DNA from: Tardiphaga sp.
Lineage (GTDB): Bacteria > Pseudomonadota > Alphaproteobacteria > Rhizobiales > Xanthobacteraceae
NCBI GenBank assembly: GCA_030147505.1
Contig: JASBVG010000074.1
Location: 1 to 43,023, forward strand
Reading direction: 5' to 3'
DNA: 43,023 nt
The notes beneath the pieces are model-generated. The model saw nothing but the letters and a program-made list of their open reading frames with translations. It was not told the DNA's origin and made no database searches. The position numbers and the translations under genes were made by a program. Position 1 is the stretch's first letter. Each line of letters starts with the position of its first letter. Below are positions 32,566-40,345 of this stretch, piece by piece.

Positions 32566-33246
32566 ATGGTCAAGAAATCAGCTCGAAATCCGCGGCGGGA
32601 AGGGTCGCTCTCGCGCGAGCGCATCGTCGAAGCCTCGATCGCCTTGCTCGATGATGGCGGCGAGGACGGTCTGACATTTCGTGCGCTGTCGGAACGGCTC
32701 GCCACCGGGGCGGGCGCGATCTACTGGCATGTGCCGAACAAGGGTGAGTTGCTGACGGCGGCATGCGACGCGATCATCGCCCGCACGATGAATGCGGTCG
32801 CGGCGGGGGCCTCGCCGGAAACGACGCTGCGCGATGTTGCCTTGGGACTGTTCGATGCGATCGACGCGCATCCATGGGTCGGGTCGGCGCTGATGCGCAG
32901 TCCGGGCCAGTTGCCGATGGTCCGCATCATCGAGCGTATCGGCCAGCAGGTTCGCAGGCTTGGTGTGCAGGAGAAGGCGCAATGGGCCGCGGTCGGCACG
33001 TTGCTGAACTATATTCTCGGCGTCGGCGGCCAGAACGCCGCCAATGGCCAACTGGCCCGCGCGCAAGAGATCGATCGATCGGATTTTCTCGGAAGCGTCG
33101 CGACCGCCTGGTCAGCGCTCGATCCTGGCGACTATCCGTTCACGCGCAGCCTTGCGGACAAGCTGCGGAGCCATGACGACCGCGAGGACTTTCTCGCCGG
33201 GCTCGATCTCATCCTCAGCGGCATCAGGAACGCATTGCCGGACTGA
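32566..33246 (+). CDS. TetR family transcriptional regulator
   Basis: A 226-residue regulator. The N-terminal helix-turn-helix is clear: SRERIVEASIALLDDGGEDG, then LTFRALSERLATGAGAIYWH (residues about 16-60), with YWHVPNKGELL as the typical end of the recognition helix. The C-terminal domain (from about 80) is helical and would bind the ligand. The start could be ATG 32566 (used here) or 32551; the open frame to 32488 would include the operator and is rejected. It is divergent from the TetX-like monooxygenase, with two operator palindromes in between, so it should repress both itself and the enzyme until a substrate binds. The stop codon abuts that of the small convergent gene. Confidence 0.92.
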   Translation: MVKKSARNPRREGSLSRERIVEASIALLDDGGEDGLTFRALSERLATGAGAIYWHVPNKGELLTAACDAIIARTMNAVAAGASPETTLRDVALGLFDAIDAHPWVGSALMRSPGQLPMVRIIERIGQQVRRLGVQEKAQWAAVGTLLNYILGVGGQNAANGQLARAQEIDRSDFLGSVATAWSALDPGDYPFTRSLADKLRSHDDREDFLAGLDLILSGIRNALPD

Positions 33247-33360
33247 TCAGATATCGCGCGCCAGTTGTTCCGGCCGCCGATGCTGCGGCATGCCGAGAAC
33301 GGCGATGCAGAGGCCCAAAAAAGCCAGTCCGATGAAATCGACGACGATGTTTCCAAACAT
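33247..33360 (-). CDS. Small single-pass membrane protein (37 residues)
   Basis: A short frame with ATG at 33360 and TGA at 33247. The N-terminal two-thirds is one hydrophobic helix (FGNIVVDFIGLAFLGLCIAV, residues 2-21), followed by a short basic tail with RRPEQLARD. GGGGGTG stands 5-8 bases before the ATG, a good ribosome site. Its stop codon directly abuts the stop of the TetR gene on the other strand. No homologue is recognised; small membrane proteins of this kind are usually missed in annotation. The neat layout and ribosome site favour a real gene. Confidence 0.5.
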   Translation of the reverse strand: MFGNIVVDFIGLAFLGLCIAVLGMPQHRRPEQLARDI

Positions 33361-33472
33361 GACGCACCCCCAAAATATTTCGGGAGAATGCGAAGCTCGC
33401 GCTTAAGCACTCCTTAATGCGCGTTACCGGAGCGTTAACATGGTTAATGCCGGCGGATCCCGGTGGCGGGCA

Positions 33473-33724
33473 TCAGCGCGTACGGGTCTGCGCGCTGCGC
33501 GGCATCGGGATTTCTGCTTTCAGCGCGGTCTCACCCTCTGGCGTGATGCGGTAGCGCGGCATGCTGCCCGCGGAGGACTCGATCCATCCTTTCTGCAGCA
33601 TGTTGGCCAGGGTTTTCTGGCCGGCCGGAAGGAGATGCGTGGCCGGCAGATCGGGCGCGGCGCGCAGCTTCTGCAGCGCGGTGCGCTCGACATAGTGCGG
33701 GAGGTGGGGGGCGCGTGATGGCAT
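33473..33724 (-). CDS. Hypothetical protein, possible winged-helix fragment
   Basis: An 83-residue frame starting MPSRAPHLPHYVERTALQKL. The C-terminal part, ANMLQKGWIE...PRYRITPEGETALKAE, has the feel of the wing and last helix of small winged-helix proteins, where 'YRITPEGxxAL' is common. The N-terminal part is basic and Pro-rich. The frame is open upstream to 33799, but that part lacks character; ATG 33724 is the likely start, though no ribosome site is seen. No partner gene is evident. Function unknown. Confidence 0.5.
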   Translation of the reverse strand: MPSRAPHLPHYVERTALQKLRAAPDLPATHLLPAGQKTLANMLQKGWIESSAGSMPRYRITPEGETALKAEIPMPRSAQTRTR

Positions 33725-33978
33725 GTCGGAGGGTGATGCAGTGCGAGGGGACGATGGCCGCAAAAGCGCAGTTACGTGGCGCGGCGCCGACGGTTTCAAC
33801 CAGTGTCAACGCAACCGAGTCAGGTCCGTTCCCCGGAAACGTGCGGCCGCAGCGTTGCCCCAAGGTTGCCACAAGAATTCTGCCGTGGATGTCGCTTCAG
33901 ATGCGTTTGGGTCGCCAGTCCGTTGCGGCAAACCTGCGGCGGCTGCAGCAGACTTGCGGCATCCCGACGGCGGCTGTG
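33725..33978. other. Non-coding stretch between small hypothetical and dsbA terminator
   Basis: About 250 bases with overlapping short open frames on the plus strand but no ribosome sites or recognisable products. It contains several TTGCGGCAAACC/TTGCGGC-like short repeats (about 33923-33960). No promoter is clear. Confidence 0.4.
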
Positions 33979-34010
33979 GCAAACGAAAATGGCCGGGACT
34001 GCGCCCGGCC
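33979..34010 (-). terminator. Rho-independent terminator after dsbA
   Basis: On the minus strand GGCCGGG and CCCGGCC form a stem around CGCAGT, followed by ATTTTCGTTT. It lies about 30 bases after the dsbA stop codon and ends the dciA-dsbA transcript before the accessory genes. Confidence 0.75.
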
Positions 34011-34038
34011 TTGGTCGGATCGATGATAGAAGGCTCGC

Positions 34039-34695
34039 TCAGCCCTTCAGCAGCGGGGTGATCTTCTTGGAAAATTCCTCAAAGGTCTGCTCGCCGCGCA
34101 GCATTTCGCCATTGATGAAGAAGGTCGGGGTCGAATTGACCTTGAGGACTTCATTGGCAAATTTCTGGTCGGCCGCGATCTTGTCCAGAAGCGCCTGATC
34201 CTTCAGGCATTCTTCCACCTGCTGCTGGCTGAGGCCGGCCTGTTTGCCGATGCGGGTCAGGGTTTCGGCGGTGTTCTTCATCACCCATTCGTTCTGCTGC
34301 TTGAACAGCATGTCGACCACAGCAAAATACTTGCCAGCGTCATCCTTGGCGATGCAGCGCGACAGCATCGAGCCGGCAGCAGCCTTGATGTCGAGCGGGA
34401 ATTCACGGAACACATAGCGGATCTTGCCGGTGTCGATGAACTCGGACTTGATCTTCGGAAATACGGTCTCGTTGAAGTTGGCGCAGTGGCCGCAGGTCAT
34501 CGAGGCGAATTCGACCACGGTCACGGGCGCTTCCTTCGGGCCGAGCGCCATGTCCGGCAACGACACCGGCTTGGCAACATCGGCGGCGGTTTGCGCGGAG
34601 GCTTCGGAGATCAGCCGCAGCGGCGACAGGCCGATGGCTGCGGCGGCGCCGGTCAAAGCGAGGGCGGCGGTGAATTCGCGGCGCGTGATGATCAA
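34039..34695 (-). CDS. DsbA family thiol:disulfide oxidoreductase
   Basis: A 218-residue periplasmic thioredoxin-fold protein. The signal region begins IITRREFTAALALTGAAAAI, which looks like a Tat- or Sec-type leader with RRE-F, and ends near SEASAQ (residue 35). The active site is C68-G-H-C71 in SMTCGHCANF, and the cis-Pro loop is VNSTPTFFING. It inserts or rearranges disulfides in exported proteins; the helical insert (about 105-170) is typical of the DsbA/BdbD group. No ATG fits: the start is TTG at 34695, with CGGAG 8 bases before it. It follows the DUF721 gene on the same strand, separated by 95 bases. A terminator follows. Confidence 0.92.
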   Translation of the reverse strand: MIITRREFTAALALTGAAAAIGLSPLRLISEASAQTAADVAKPVSLPDMALGPKEAPVTVVEFASMTCGHCANFNETVFPKIKSEFIDTGKIRYVFREFPLDIKAAAGSMLSRCIAKDDAGKYFAVVDMLFKQQNEWVMKNTAETLTRIGKQAGLSQQQVEECLKDQALLDKIAADQKFANEVLKVNSTPTFFINGEMLRGEQTFEEFSKKITPLLKG

Positions 34696-34790
34696 GGGTT
34701 TGCTCCGAAGTGGCGATTTGGCCAGTAAAAGTTCGCTTCGCTAACTTGAAACGCCAAATGTGGCAAGCGGATGCCGGAACCCGAAGCCGC

Positions 34791-35270
34791 TCAACTTCGC
34801 TTGATTGCCGCTCCCAGGCGGGCGAGGGCTTCCTTTAGCGCCTCGTCCTCGACCTCTGGCAGGGTCGCGGCAACCCGCGCAATCGCGGTTGGATCGATCG
34901 GCTTGATCTTCTTTCTGGCTGTTGCTCGCGATAGCGGAGCCTGGCGGAGCGCCAGTTTGCCTACTGCATTCCAGCCGAAGAAGCGGTTCACCTTTTCAAG
35001 GATGATGTCCGACATATGCTGGATCTCCAGCGCCATCGGCCCCTCGACGCGCAGGATCAGGGTCGCTGGTTCCTGCGGTTGTCCCTCCACCGGCCGCGGC
35101 CACTGGATTTTCAGAGGCTCGGAGAACTGCGCCACCTGGGTGCCGGCGATCTCGGCCCAGCGGGTCACCAGTTCGCGCGAGGCAAAGCCCTGCTTGGCAT
35201 AGGCATCCGCAAACACGCCGCCGAGGAGGGCGGAGAGCGGTTTTGCTGAGATGGGGCCGGGCTTGTTCAT
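34791..35270 (-). CDS. DUF721 family protein, DciA-like
   Basis: A 159-residue protein with a central DUF721 domain: LVTRWAEIAGTQVAQFSEPL, LILRVEGPMALEIQHMSDII and LEKVNRFFGWNAVGKLALRQ. This domain is that of DciA, the ancestral loader of the DnaB replicative helicase, with a KH-like fold. The alphaproteobacterial version carries an extra C-terminal helix, as seen here (ATLPEVEDEALKEALARLG). ATG 35270 (MNKPGPISAKPLS) is preferred; ATG 35291 is possible and would leave only 6 bases to the divergent mutY start. Placement next to dsbA and mutY is what I recall from related genomes. Whether this protein loads helicase is inferred from the family. Confidence 0.8.
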   Translation of the reverse strand: MNKPGPISAKPLSALLGGVFADAYAKQGFASRELVTRWAEIAGTQVAQFSEPLKIQWPRPVEGQPQEPATLILRVEGPMALEIQHMSDIILEKVNRFFGWNAVGKLALRQAPLSRATARKKIKPIDPTAIARVAATLPEVEDEALKEALARLGAAIKRS

Positions 35271-35297
35271 GAGCGAGCGATTTGAGTACATGTCCGC

Positions 35298-36422
35298 ATG
35301 AGTCTATCAGTCCCCGCCAGCAGACGAAAGAAATCCGCAGCTCCGGACGTTGCCCCGCTGGATAGCGGGGAAGCCGCCGCGCAGCGCCCGGCGCAGATTC
35401 TCGCCTGGTATGACCGTCATCGCCGCCGGCTGCCGTGGCGGGCCTTGCCCGGCGAAACCGTCGATCCGTATCGGGTCTGGCTATCGGAGATCATGTTGCA
35501 GCAGACCACCGTGCAGGCGGTGGGGCCGTATTTCATGAAGTTCCTGGATCGTTGGCCGACCGTCAGCGATCTCGGCCGAGCGTCGCAGGATGACGTGCTG
35601 CGGATGTGGGCCGGGCTCGGCTACTATTCTCGCGCGCGCAATCTGCATGCCTGCGCGGTTACCGTGCTCCAGGATCATGGCGGCCGGTTTCCCGATACGG
35701 AGAAAGGCCTGCGTGCCCTGCCGGGCATCGGCCCCTATACGGCGTCGGCGATCGCGGCGATTGCCTTCGAGCGCCAATGCATGCCGGTGGATGGCAATAT
35801 CGAGCGCGTGACATCGCGGCTTTATGCTGTCGAGGAGGCGCTGCCGAAATCGAAGCCGGCGATCATGACCTTGGCCGCGACACTGCTAGGCCCGGCGCGC
35901 GCGGGCGACAGCGCGCAGGCGCTGATGGATCTCGGCGCCACCATCTGCACCCCGAAGAAGCCTGTTTGCACGCTTTGCCCGGTCAACGACAATTGCGCGG
36001 CGAGGGTGCGTGGCGATCAGGAGACATTTCCGCGCAAGGCCCCGAAGAAGAGCGGAATGCTACGACGCGGCGCTGCCTTTGTGGTGACGCGCAATGGCGA
36101 GCTGCTGGTGCGCACACGTGCGGAAAAAGGCCTTCTTGGCGGGATGACGGAAGTGCCGACGTCGGACTGGCTCACTGGTCATGACGACGCGGATGCGCTG
36201 GCTCAGGCGCCAGCGTTGAAGGGCGCAACGCCCTGGCATCGCAGGATCGGCGTCGTCAGCCACGTCTTCACGCATTTTCCACTGGAGCTCGTTGTTTACA
36301 CCACGAGCGTTCCGGCGCGCGCCAAGGCCCCGGAAGATATGCGCTGGGTGTCGATCGCGACGCTTGACGGTGAAGCCCTGCCCAATGTCATGCGCAAGGT
36401 CATCGCGCATGGACTGGGGTGA
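35298..36422 (+). CDS. mutY: A/G-specific adenine glycosylase MutY
   Basis: A 374-residue base-excision repair enzyme that removes adenine mispaired with 8-oxoguanine. Catalytic E64 is in LSEIMLQQT, the helix-hairpin-helix is LPGIGPYTASAIAAIAF (141-157), and catalytic D165 is in VDGNIER. The 4Fe-4S cluster uses C217, C224, C227 and C233 (CTPKKPVCTLCPVNDNC). The C-terminal domain from about 255 is the NUDIX-like 8-oxoG recognition part (GAAFVVTRNGELLVRTR...GLLGGMTEVP). ATG 35298 is used; the region before residue 25 is poorly conserved, so a slightly later start is possible. It is divergent from the DUF721 gene with almost no gap, so the two promoters must overlap the coding ends. Confidence 0.96.
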   Translation: MSLSVPASRRKKSAAPDVAPLDSGEAAAQRPAQILAWYDRHRRRLPWRALPGETVDPYRVWLSEIMLQQTTVQAVGPYFMKFLDRWPTVSDLGRASQDDVLRMWAGLGYYSRARNLHACAVTVLQDHGGRFPDTEKGLRALPGIGPYTASAIAAIAFERQCMPVDGNIERVTSRLYAVEEALPKSKPAIMTLAATLLGPARAGDSAQALMDLGATICTPKKPVCTLCPVNDNCAARVRGDQETFPRKAPKKSGMLRRGAAFVVTRNGELLVRTRAEKGLLGGMTEVPTSDWLTGHDDADALAQAPALKGATPWHRRIGVVSHVFTHFPLELVVYTTSVPARAKAPEDMRWVSIATLDGEALPNVMRKVIAHGLG

Positions 36423-36479
36423 TCGAACCGAGCTGATCACACGCCACGCGGATGCTGCGCTCGTCGTTCGCTGGCTGTT

Positions 36480-37769
36480 TTATCCGGCGCTGGATAATTG
36501 CGACACGGGTGGTACCGGCACGATCGGCGGCTTCGCGTTGAGGCCTTCGACCTGAAATCCGGCGACGCGCTTGTAGTTGGCTGCGATGTCCTCGAGCTCC
36601 TGCTGCGACAGCACGTCGGTGACGACGCCGTAACCATTGGGCGCGCGCTCCTCGACGATCTGCATCACCTGCTCCGGGCCGTTCTTGCGGTTGAGCATCA
36701 CAAGATCGGTGGTGGCAGGTCGGCGTTCGGATTCATAGGCGGCGAGCGCGGCGGGGACTTCACCTTGTGCGAGAATTTCGCGAGTCAGCACCCGAGCATC
36801 GAGAATGGCCTGGGAGGCGCCATTCGATCCGATCGGATACATCGGATGCGCGGCATCGCCCATCAGCGTCACGCGGCCGAAGGTCCAGCGGTCGACGGGA
36901 TCGCGATCGACCAGCGGATATTCATAGGCATGCGCGCAATTGCGGATCAGTCCGGGTACGTCGAGCCAGTCGAATGTCCAGTTTTCGAACCAGGGCAGGA
37001 ACTCCTCGAGCTTCGCCGTGCGGTTGTAGTCTTCGCGGCGCCATTGATAGGTCGGCGGCATGTGCCGCTCGGCGATCCAGTTGACGTCGAAGTTGCCGTC
37101 CGCGTCCGGTGTGCGCGAAATCGGATAGCAGACGAATTTCAGGATCTCGTGGCCGGCCATGATCATGGTACGGCCGGTGAGGAACGGTTTGCTCCTGGTC
37201 ACACCGCGCCAGAGAATCCGGCCGTTCCAGATCGGCGCGCCCTCCTGCGGATAAAGCTTTTGCCGGATCGCCGAATGGATACCATCGGCAGCGATCAGCA
37301 GCGTGCCGTCATAGCTGCCGGCGGATTGGCCGGTGGCGCGATCGATGAAGTCGGCGCGGATACCGTCCTCGGTCTCGGTCCAGCCGGTGATGTGGTGGCT
37401 GGTCAGCACATTGTCGGCGCCGAGGCGCTCGACGGCTGTGTCGAGCAGGATTTGCTGCAGCGTGCCGCGATGGATCGAGAACTGCGGCCACCTGTAGCCA
37501 GCCTCGACGCCGCGCGGCTCGCTCCAGATCGGTTTGCCGTGCTTGGAAAAGTAAGCGAGCTCGCGGGTGCGGACACCGGCGGCATCGAGTTTGTCATGCA
37601 GGCCGAGTTCCATAAGTTCGCGCACCGCATGCGGCAGCACATTGATGCCGACACCGAGCGGCTTCAGTGCGGGTACGCTTTCGAACACGCGGCATGGAAT
37701 GCCGATCTGATGCAGGCTGAGCGCGAGCGTCAGGCCGCCGATGCCGCCACCAGCGATGAGAACGGTCAT
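36480..37769 (-). CDS. FAD-dependent monooxygenase / flavin-dependent oxidoreductase
   Basis: A 429-residue group A flavin monooxygenase. The dinucleotide fingerprint is VLIAGGGIGGLTLALSLHQIG at the N-terminus, the middle DG motif is LLIAADGIHSAIRQKLYP, and the second FAD motif is RVTLMGDAAHPMYPIGSNGA. LGVGINVLPHAVREL and FSIHRGTLQQILLD resemble salicylate hydroxylase/PhzS-type enzymes more than TetX. The C-terminal 50 residues extend beyond the domain. NAD(P)H-dependent hydroxylation of an aromatic is expected; the substrate is unknown. GGGAGG stands 8 bases before ATG 37769 but can pair with CCTCCC just upstream (37794-37799), so translation may be structure-sensitive. It is separate from the TetX-like gene and has no linked regulator. 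Confidence 0.9.
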   Translation of the reverse strand: MTVLIAGGGIGGLTLALSLHQIGIPCRVFESVPALKPLGVGINVLPHAVRELMELGLHDKLDAAGVRTRELAYFSKHGKPIWSEPRGVEAGYRWPQFSIHRGTLQQILLDTAVERLGADNVLTSHHITGWTETEDGIRADFIDRATGQSAGSYDGTLLIAADGIHSAIRQKLYPQEGAPIWNGRILWRGVTRSKPFLTGRTMIMAGHEILKFVCYPISRTPDADGNFDVNWIAERHMPPTYQWRREDYNRTAKLEEFLPWFENWTFDWLDVPGLIRNCAHAYEYPLVDRDPVDRWTFGRVTLMGDAAHPMYPIGSNGASQAILDARVLTREILAQGEVPAALAAYESERRPATTDLVMLNRKNGPEQVMQIVEERAPNGYGVVTDVLSQQELEDIAANYKRVAGFQVEGLNAKPPIVPVPPVSQLSSAG

Positions 37770-37776
37770 GATGTTG

Positions 37777-37799
37777 CCTCCCCCTTCATTTGAGGGAGG
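37777..37799 (-). promoter_or_regulatory. Hairpin masking the monooxygenase ribosome site
   Basis: In the mRNA sense, CCTCCC (37799-37794) can pair with GGGAGG (37782-37777), the ribosome-binding site of the monooxygenase, across an 11-base loop. Six GC-rich pairs would hide the site. It may be a control element, a thermosensor, or the remnant of a palindromic repeat of the CCCTCCC type. Confidence 0.4.
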
Positions 37800-37968
37800 T
37801 CATGGCATGGGAGTGGCGACGGGGGCAACTGAATTGCCCTGGCGCCATTTCGTTCCGCGAGGCAGCCGGCGAACGGCCGGCATGGTGCACGAAGGCTTAA
37901 CGCAAAATTCAGGCGCATTCCCCTAATACCTTCACAGTGCAATTGGATGAAATGGATCCGGGCCAACG

Positions 37969-38505
37969 ATGTCCCATCAGATCAAACCGACCGGTCGCGA
38001 AACGTTCTTTCCGGCGTCCGAACTCATCGTGTCGAAGACGGACCTCAAAGGTCGCATGACCTATGTGAATCGGCTGTTCTGCGAAATGGCTTGTTACAGC
38101 GAGGCCGAGTTGATCGGCCAGCCGCATAGTTTTATTCGCCATCCCGACATGCCGCGCAGCGTGTTCAAGCTGCTGTGGGAGACCATCGAGGCAAAGCAGG
38201 AGATATTTGCCTTCGTGAAGAACATGGCGGCGACGGGAGATCATTACTGGGTCTTCGCCCATGTGACTCCATCTTATGATCCGAAGGGTAAGCTGACCGG
38301 CTATCACTCTAATCGCCGCGTACCGCCACCGGATTTGATCAAGAACACGATCGTGCCGCTCTATGCCGACGTGCTGGCTATCGAGAAGCGGCACGTCAAC
38401 GGCAAGGAATCTCTTGCCGCCGGCTACAAGGCCCTCACGGATTTCGTTGCATCGCAGAAGGTCAGCTATGACGAACTTATGTTTTCTCTCGCGCGCGCAG
38501 CTTAG
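37969..38505 (+). CDS. PAS-domain sensor, Aer/CetB-like partner of chemoreceptor
   Basis: A 178-residue soluble protein. It is one PAS domain (about 15-125) with the marks of Aer-type redox sensors: [39 protein letters not shown], and [15 protein letters not shown] followed by [10 protein letters not shown]. Such PAS domains bind FAD and report cellular energy or oxygen. The C-terminal tail is helical and ends [12 protein letters not shown]. Unlike E. coli Aer, there is no membrane or signalling domain: those are in the next gene, whose start lies 38 bases before this stop codon. The pair therefore resembles the bipartite CetA/CetB sensors of Campylobacter. No frameshift is needed to explain it, because both frames have sensible ends. 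Confidence 0.85.
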   Translation: MSHQIKPTGRETFFPASELIVSKTDLKGRMTYVNRLFCEMACYSEAELIGQPHSFIRHPDMPRSVFKLLWETIEAKQEIFAFVKNMAATGDHYWVFAHVTPSYDPKGKLTGYHSNRRVPPPDLIKNTIVPLYADVLAIEKRHVNGKESLAAGYKALTDFVASQKVSYDELMFSLARAA

Positions 38506-39793
38506 CACGCTGCTCGTCATTGTTGGCCTTGCGCTCGGGTTCGTGCTGCAGTTCGCCGGCTTCTCCACCGCGGCCATGGCCGTGCAGGGTGTCGCGCTTG
38601 CAGCAGCGGTGTTGGCGCTGGTGCTGATGGGCAAGACCGCGAAGCTGGTCGAGCACGCGCGGATCGCCTGCCAGCGTATCGCGAAAGGTGATTTCGAGGC
38701 GCGCATCCTCAACATCCCGGTGCAGGGCATCACTGGCGAACTGCTGCGCAGCATCAACGACATGATCGACGGCTGCGACGCATTCGTGCGCGAGTCGACG
38801 GCGGCGATGAGCGCTGTGCACAACAACAAATACTATCGTCGCATTCTGCTTGGCGGTCTGCATGGTGGTCTGCTGCATGGCGCCAAGGCGATCAATGCGG
38901 CAACCGACAAGATCGCCGAACGTATCGTGCATTTCGAGAAGCAGACGACGGAACTGGAAACGGCCGTTGGCGGTATCGTCTCCGCGCTCGATAGTGGCGC
39001 GGCAGAGATGAGCGGTACCGCGGGCAACTTGCGTACCGGTGCGTCCTCGACGCTGTCGCGCGTGACGTCGGTGGCGGCGGCTTCGGAGCAGGCGGCGGCG
39101 AATATGCAGTCGGTGGCTTCCGCGACGGCGCGCCTGTCGTCGAACGCCAGCGAAGTCGGCGCCGATGTCAATCGTTCGGCTGCCATCGCGGGCCGCGCGG
39201 TGGAGCGCGTGGCGGATGCGGCGGGCAATGTCGATACATTGCGTCATGTGGCAGCGCGCATCAGCGAGGTTGTCACCTCGATCAATGCGATTGCCAGCCA
39301 GACCAATCTGCTTGCGCTCAACGCGACCATCGAGGCGGCCCGGGCTGGCGACGCCGGTCGCGGCTTTGCCGTCGTGGCGCATGAAGTCAAGGCGCTGGCG
39401 ACGCAGACGGCGAACTTCACTGCCGAAATCGAAAAGGAAATCGGTCAGGTGCAGTCGGCGACCGACAAGGTCAGTGCGTCGATCAACGAGATCGGCACCG
39501 TGATCGCAGAGGTCAACGAGATCACCGGCAAGGTTGCCGGGGCTTCGGAGGCGCAGTCGTCGGCAACGGCGGATATCGCGCGCAATATCGATGAAGCCTT
39601 CGCGGTGGTGCGCGAGATTTCCGCGAACATCCAGTCGCTGGCAGAGACCGCCAGAGATACCGAACAACTGGCGACCTCGACCATGGAGGCTTCGGACGAT
39701 TTATCGTCGCAGTCGGGATTGTTGACGCGAAAAATTCGCGGTTATCTCGGCGAAGCGCGCGAAAGTCTGGTGCATCAGGCCGCGGTAGCCTAA
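38468..39793 (+). CDS. Methyl-accepting chemotaxis protein, membrane signalling partner
   Basis: A 441-residue chemoreceptor without a large periplasmic domain. Two membrane helices (about 12-33 and 39-57) are joined by a very short loop, then come a HAMP-like segment ([16 protein letters not shown]) and a long signalling coil. The conserved hairpin tip [20 protein letters not shown] and the [15 protein letters not shown] that follows it are intact, so it should bind CheA/CheW. ATG 38468 lies within the PAS gene, +1 to its frame, giving a 38-base overlap and probable translational coupling. With no sensor of its own, the PAS protein probably supplies the input, as in CetA/CetB. A strong terminator follows. 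No che genes are in the window. Confidence 0.9.
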   Translation: MTNLCFLSRAQLSTLLVIVGLALGFVLQFAGFSTAAMAVQGVALAAAVLALVLMGKTAKLVEHARIACQRIAKGDFEARILNIPVQGITGELLRSINDMIDGCDAFVRESTAAMSAVHNNKYYRRILLGGLHGGLLHGAKAINAATDKIAERIVHFEKQTTELETAVGGIVSALDSGAAEMSGTAGNLRTGASSTLSRVTSVAAASEQAAANMQSVASATARLSSNASEVGADVNRSAAIAGRAVERVADAAGNVDTLRHVAARISEVVTSINAIASQTNLLALNATIEAARAGDAGRGFAVVAHEVKALATQTANFTAEIEKEIGQVQSATDKVSASINEIGTVIAEVNEITGKVAGASEAQSSATADIARNIDEAFAVVREISANIQSLAETARDTEQLATSTMEASDDLSSQSGLLTRKIRGYLGEARESLVHQAAVA

Positions 39794-39815
39794 CGAGATT
39801 GTTTCGGAGACATTC

Positions 39816-39846
39816 AAAGGCCGGCGCTGATGAGCGCCGGCTTTTT
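39816..39846 (+). terminator. Rho-independent terminator of the PAS-chemoreceptor operon
   Basis: GCCGGCGCT (39820-39828) and AGCGCCGGC (39833-39841) form a 9-base-pair stem with loop GATG, followed by TTTTT. It lies between convergent genes; the AAAG on the left gives only a weak T-tract in the other direction. Confidence 0.9.
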
Positions 39847-39860
39847 GCTGGCCGGGGCCG

Positions 39861-40193
39861 TCAGGCGGTGATGTCGGTGAAGAACCCCTTGGTGCTCTCG
39901 CCTTTTTCGGTCTGCTTCTGCATCGCTTCCTTGATCTTGTCGGCGATCTTCTGCTCGACCTCCTTGCGCTGCTCCGGCGTCATGTTCTTCAGCTCGTCCT
40001 CGGTTACGCCGACACTTTTCAGCAGCGCATCGCGGATTTTCTCCGCCGGCGATTTCCTGGCGTAATCGAGGAATTTCTCTTCGGCCGTCTGTTCGATCGG
40101 CTTCGTTGTTTCGAGAAGAGATGAGGTTTTGGCCAGCTGCGATTTGGTTGGCAGCGCGAAGGATTGCATGCTGGCGATGATCGAACCGGACAT
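39861..40193 (-). CDS. Hypothetical protein, charged helical C-terminus
   Basis: A 110-residue protein not assigned to a family. The N-terminal 30 residues are polar and Ser/Thr-rich (SGSIIASMQSFALPTKSQLA); the rest is predicted helical and charged: AEEKFLDYARKSPAEKIRDA, GVTEDELKNMTPEQRKEVEQ and KIADKIKEAMQKQTEK. It has no signal peptide or membrane segment. GAGG precedes ATG 40193 by about 8 bases, and codon use is like its neighbours, so it is a real gene. It converges on the chemoreceptor gene; a flagellar or chemotaxis link is possible from position but unsupported. Confidence 0.75.
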   Translation of the reverse strand: MSGSIIASMQSFALPTKSQLAKTSSLLETTKPIEQTAEEKFLDYARKSPAEKIRDALLKSVGVTEDELKNMTPEQRKEVEQKIADKIKEAMQKQTEKGESTKGFFTDITA

Positions 40194-40345
40194 CTGAATT
40201 CCTCGTTGCGTGATCTTTGTGAGTCACAACGCAAGATCTGCGCCATTGGAAATGTTCAGACATATGAGTTGCTTGAGTCCGCGCGCGCACTCACGCGCCA
40301 CTGCCGATGGGCAAGATTTGCCGGCAAATCTGGCCGTAAAAGACC

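Noticed and set aside
38468..38505. PAS and chemoreceptor overlap as a sequencing frameshift in one Aer gene
   Set aside because: Both frames have sensible ends: the PAS protein closes on a helical tail, and the receptor opens with its own ATG and a membrane helix. A natural overlap is more likely, though resequencing could still change this.
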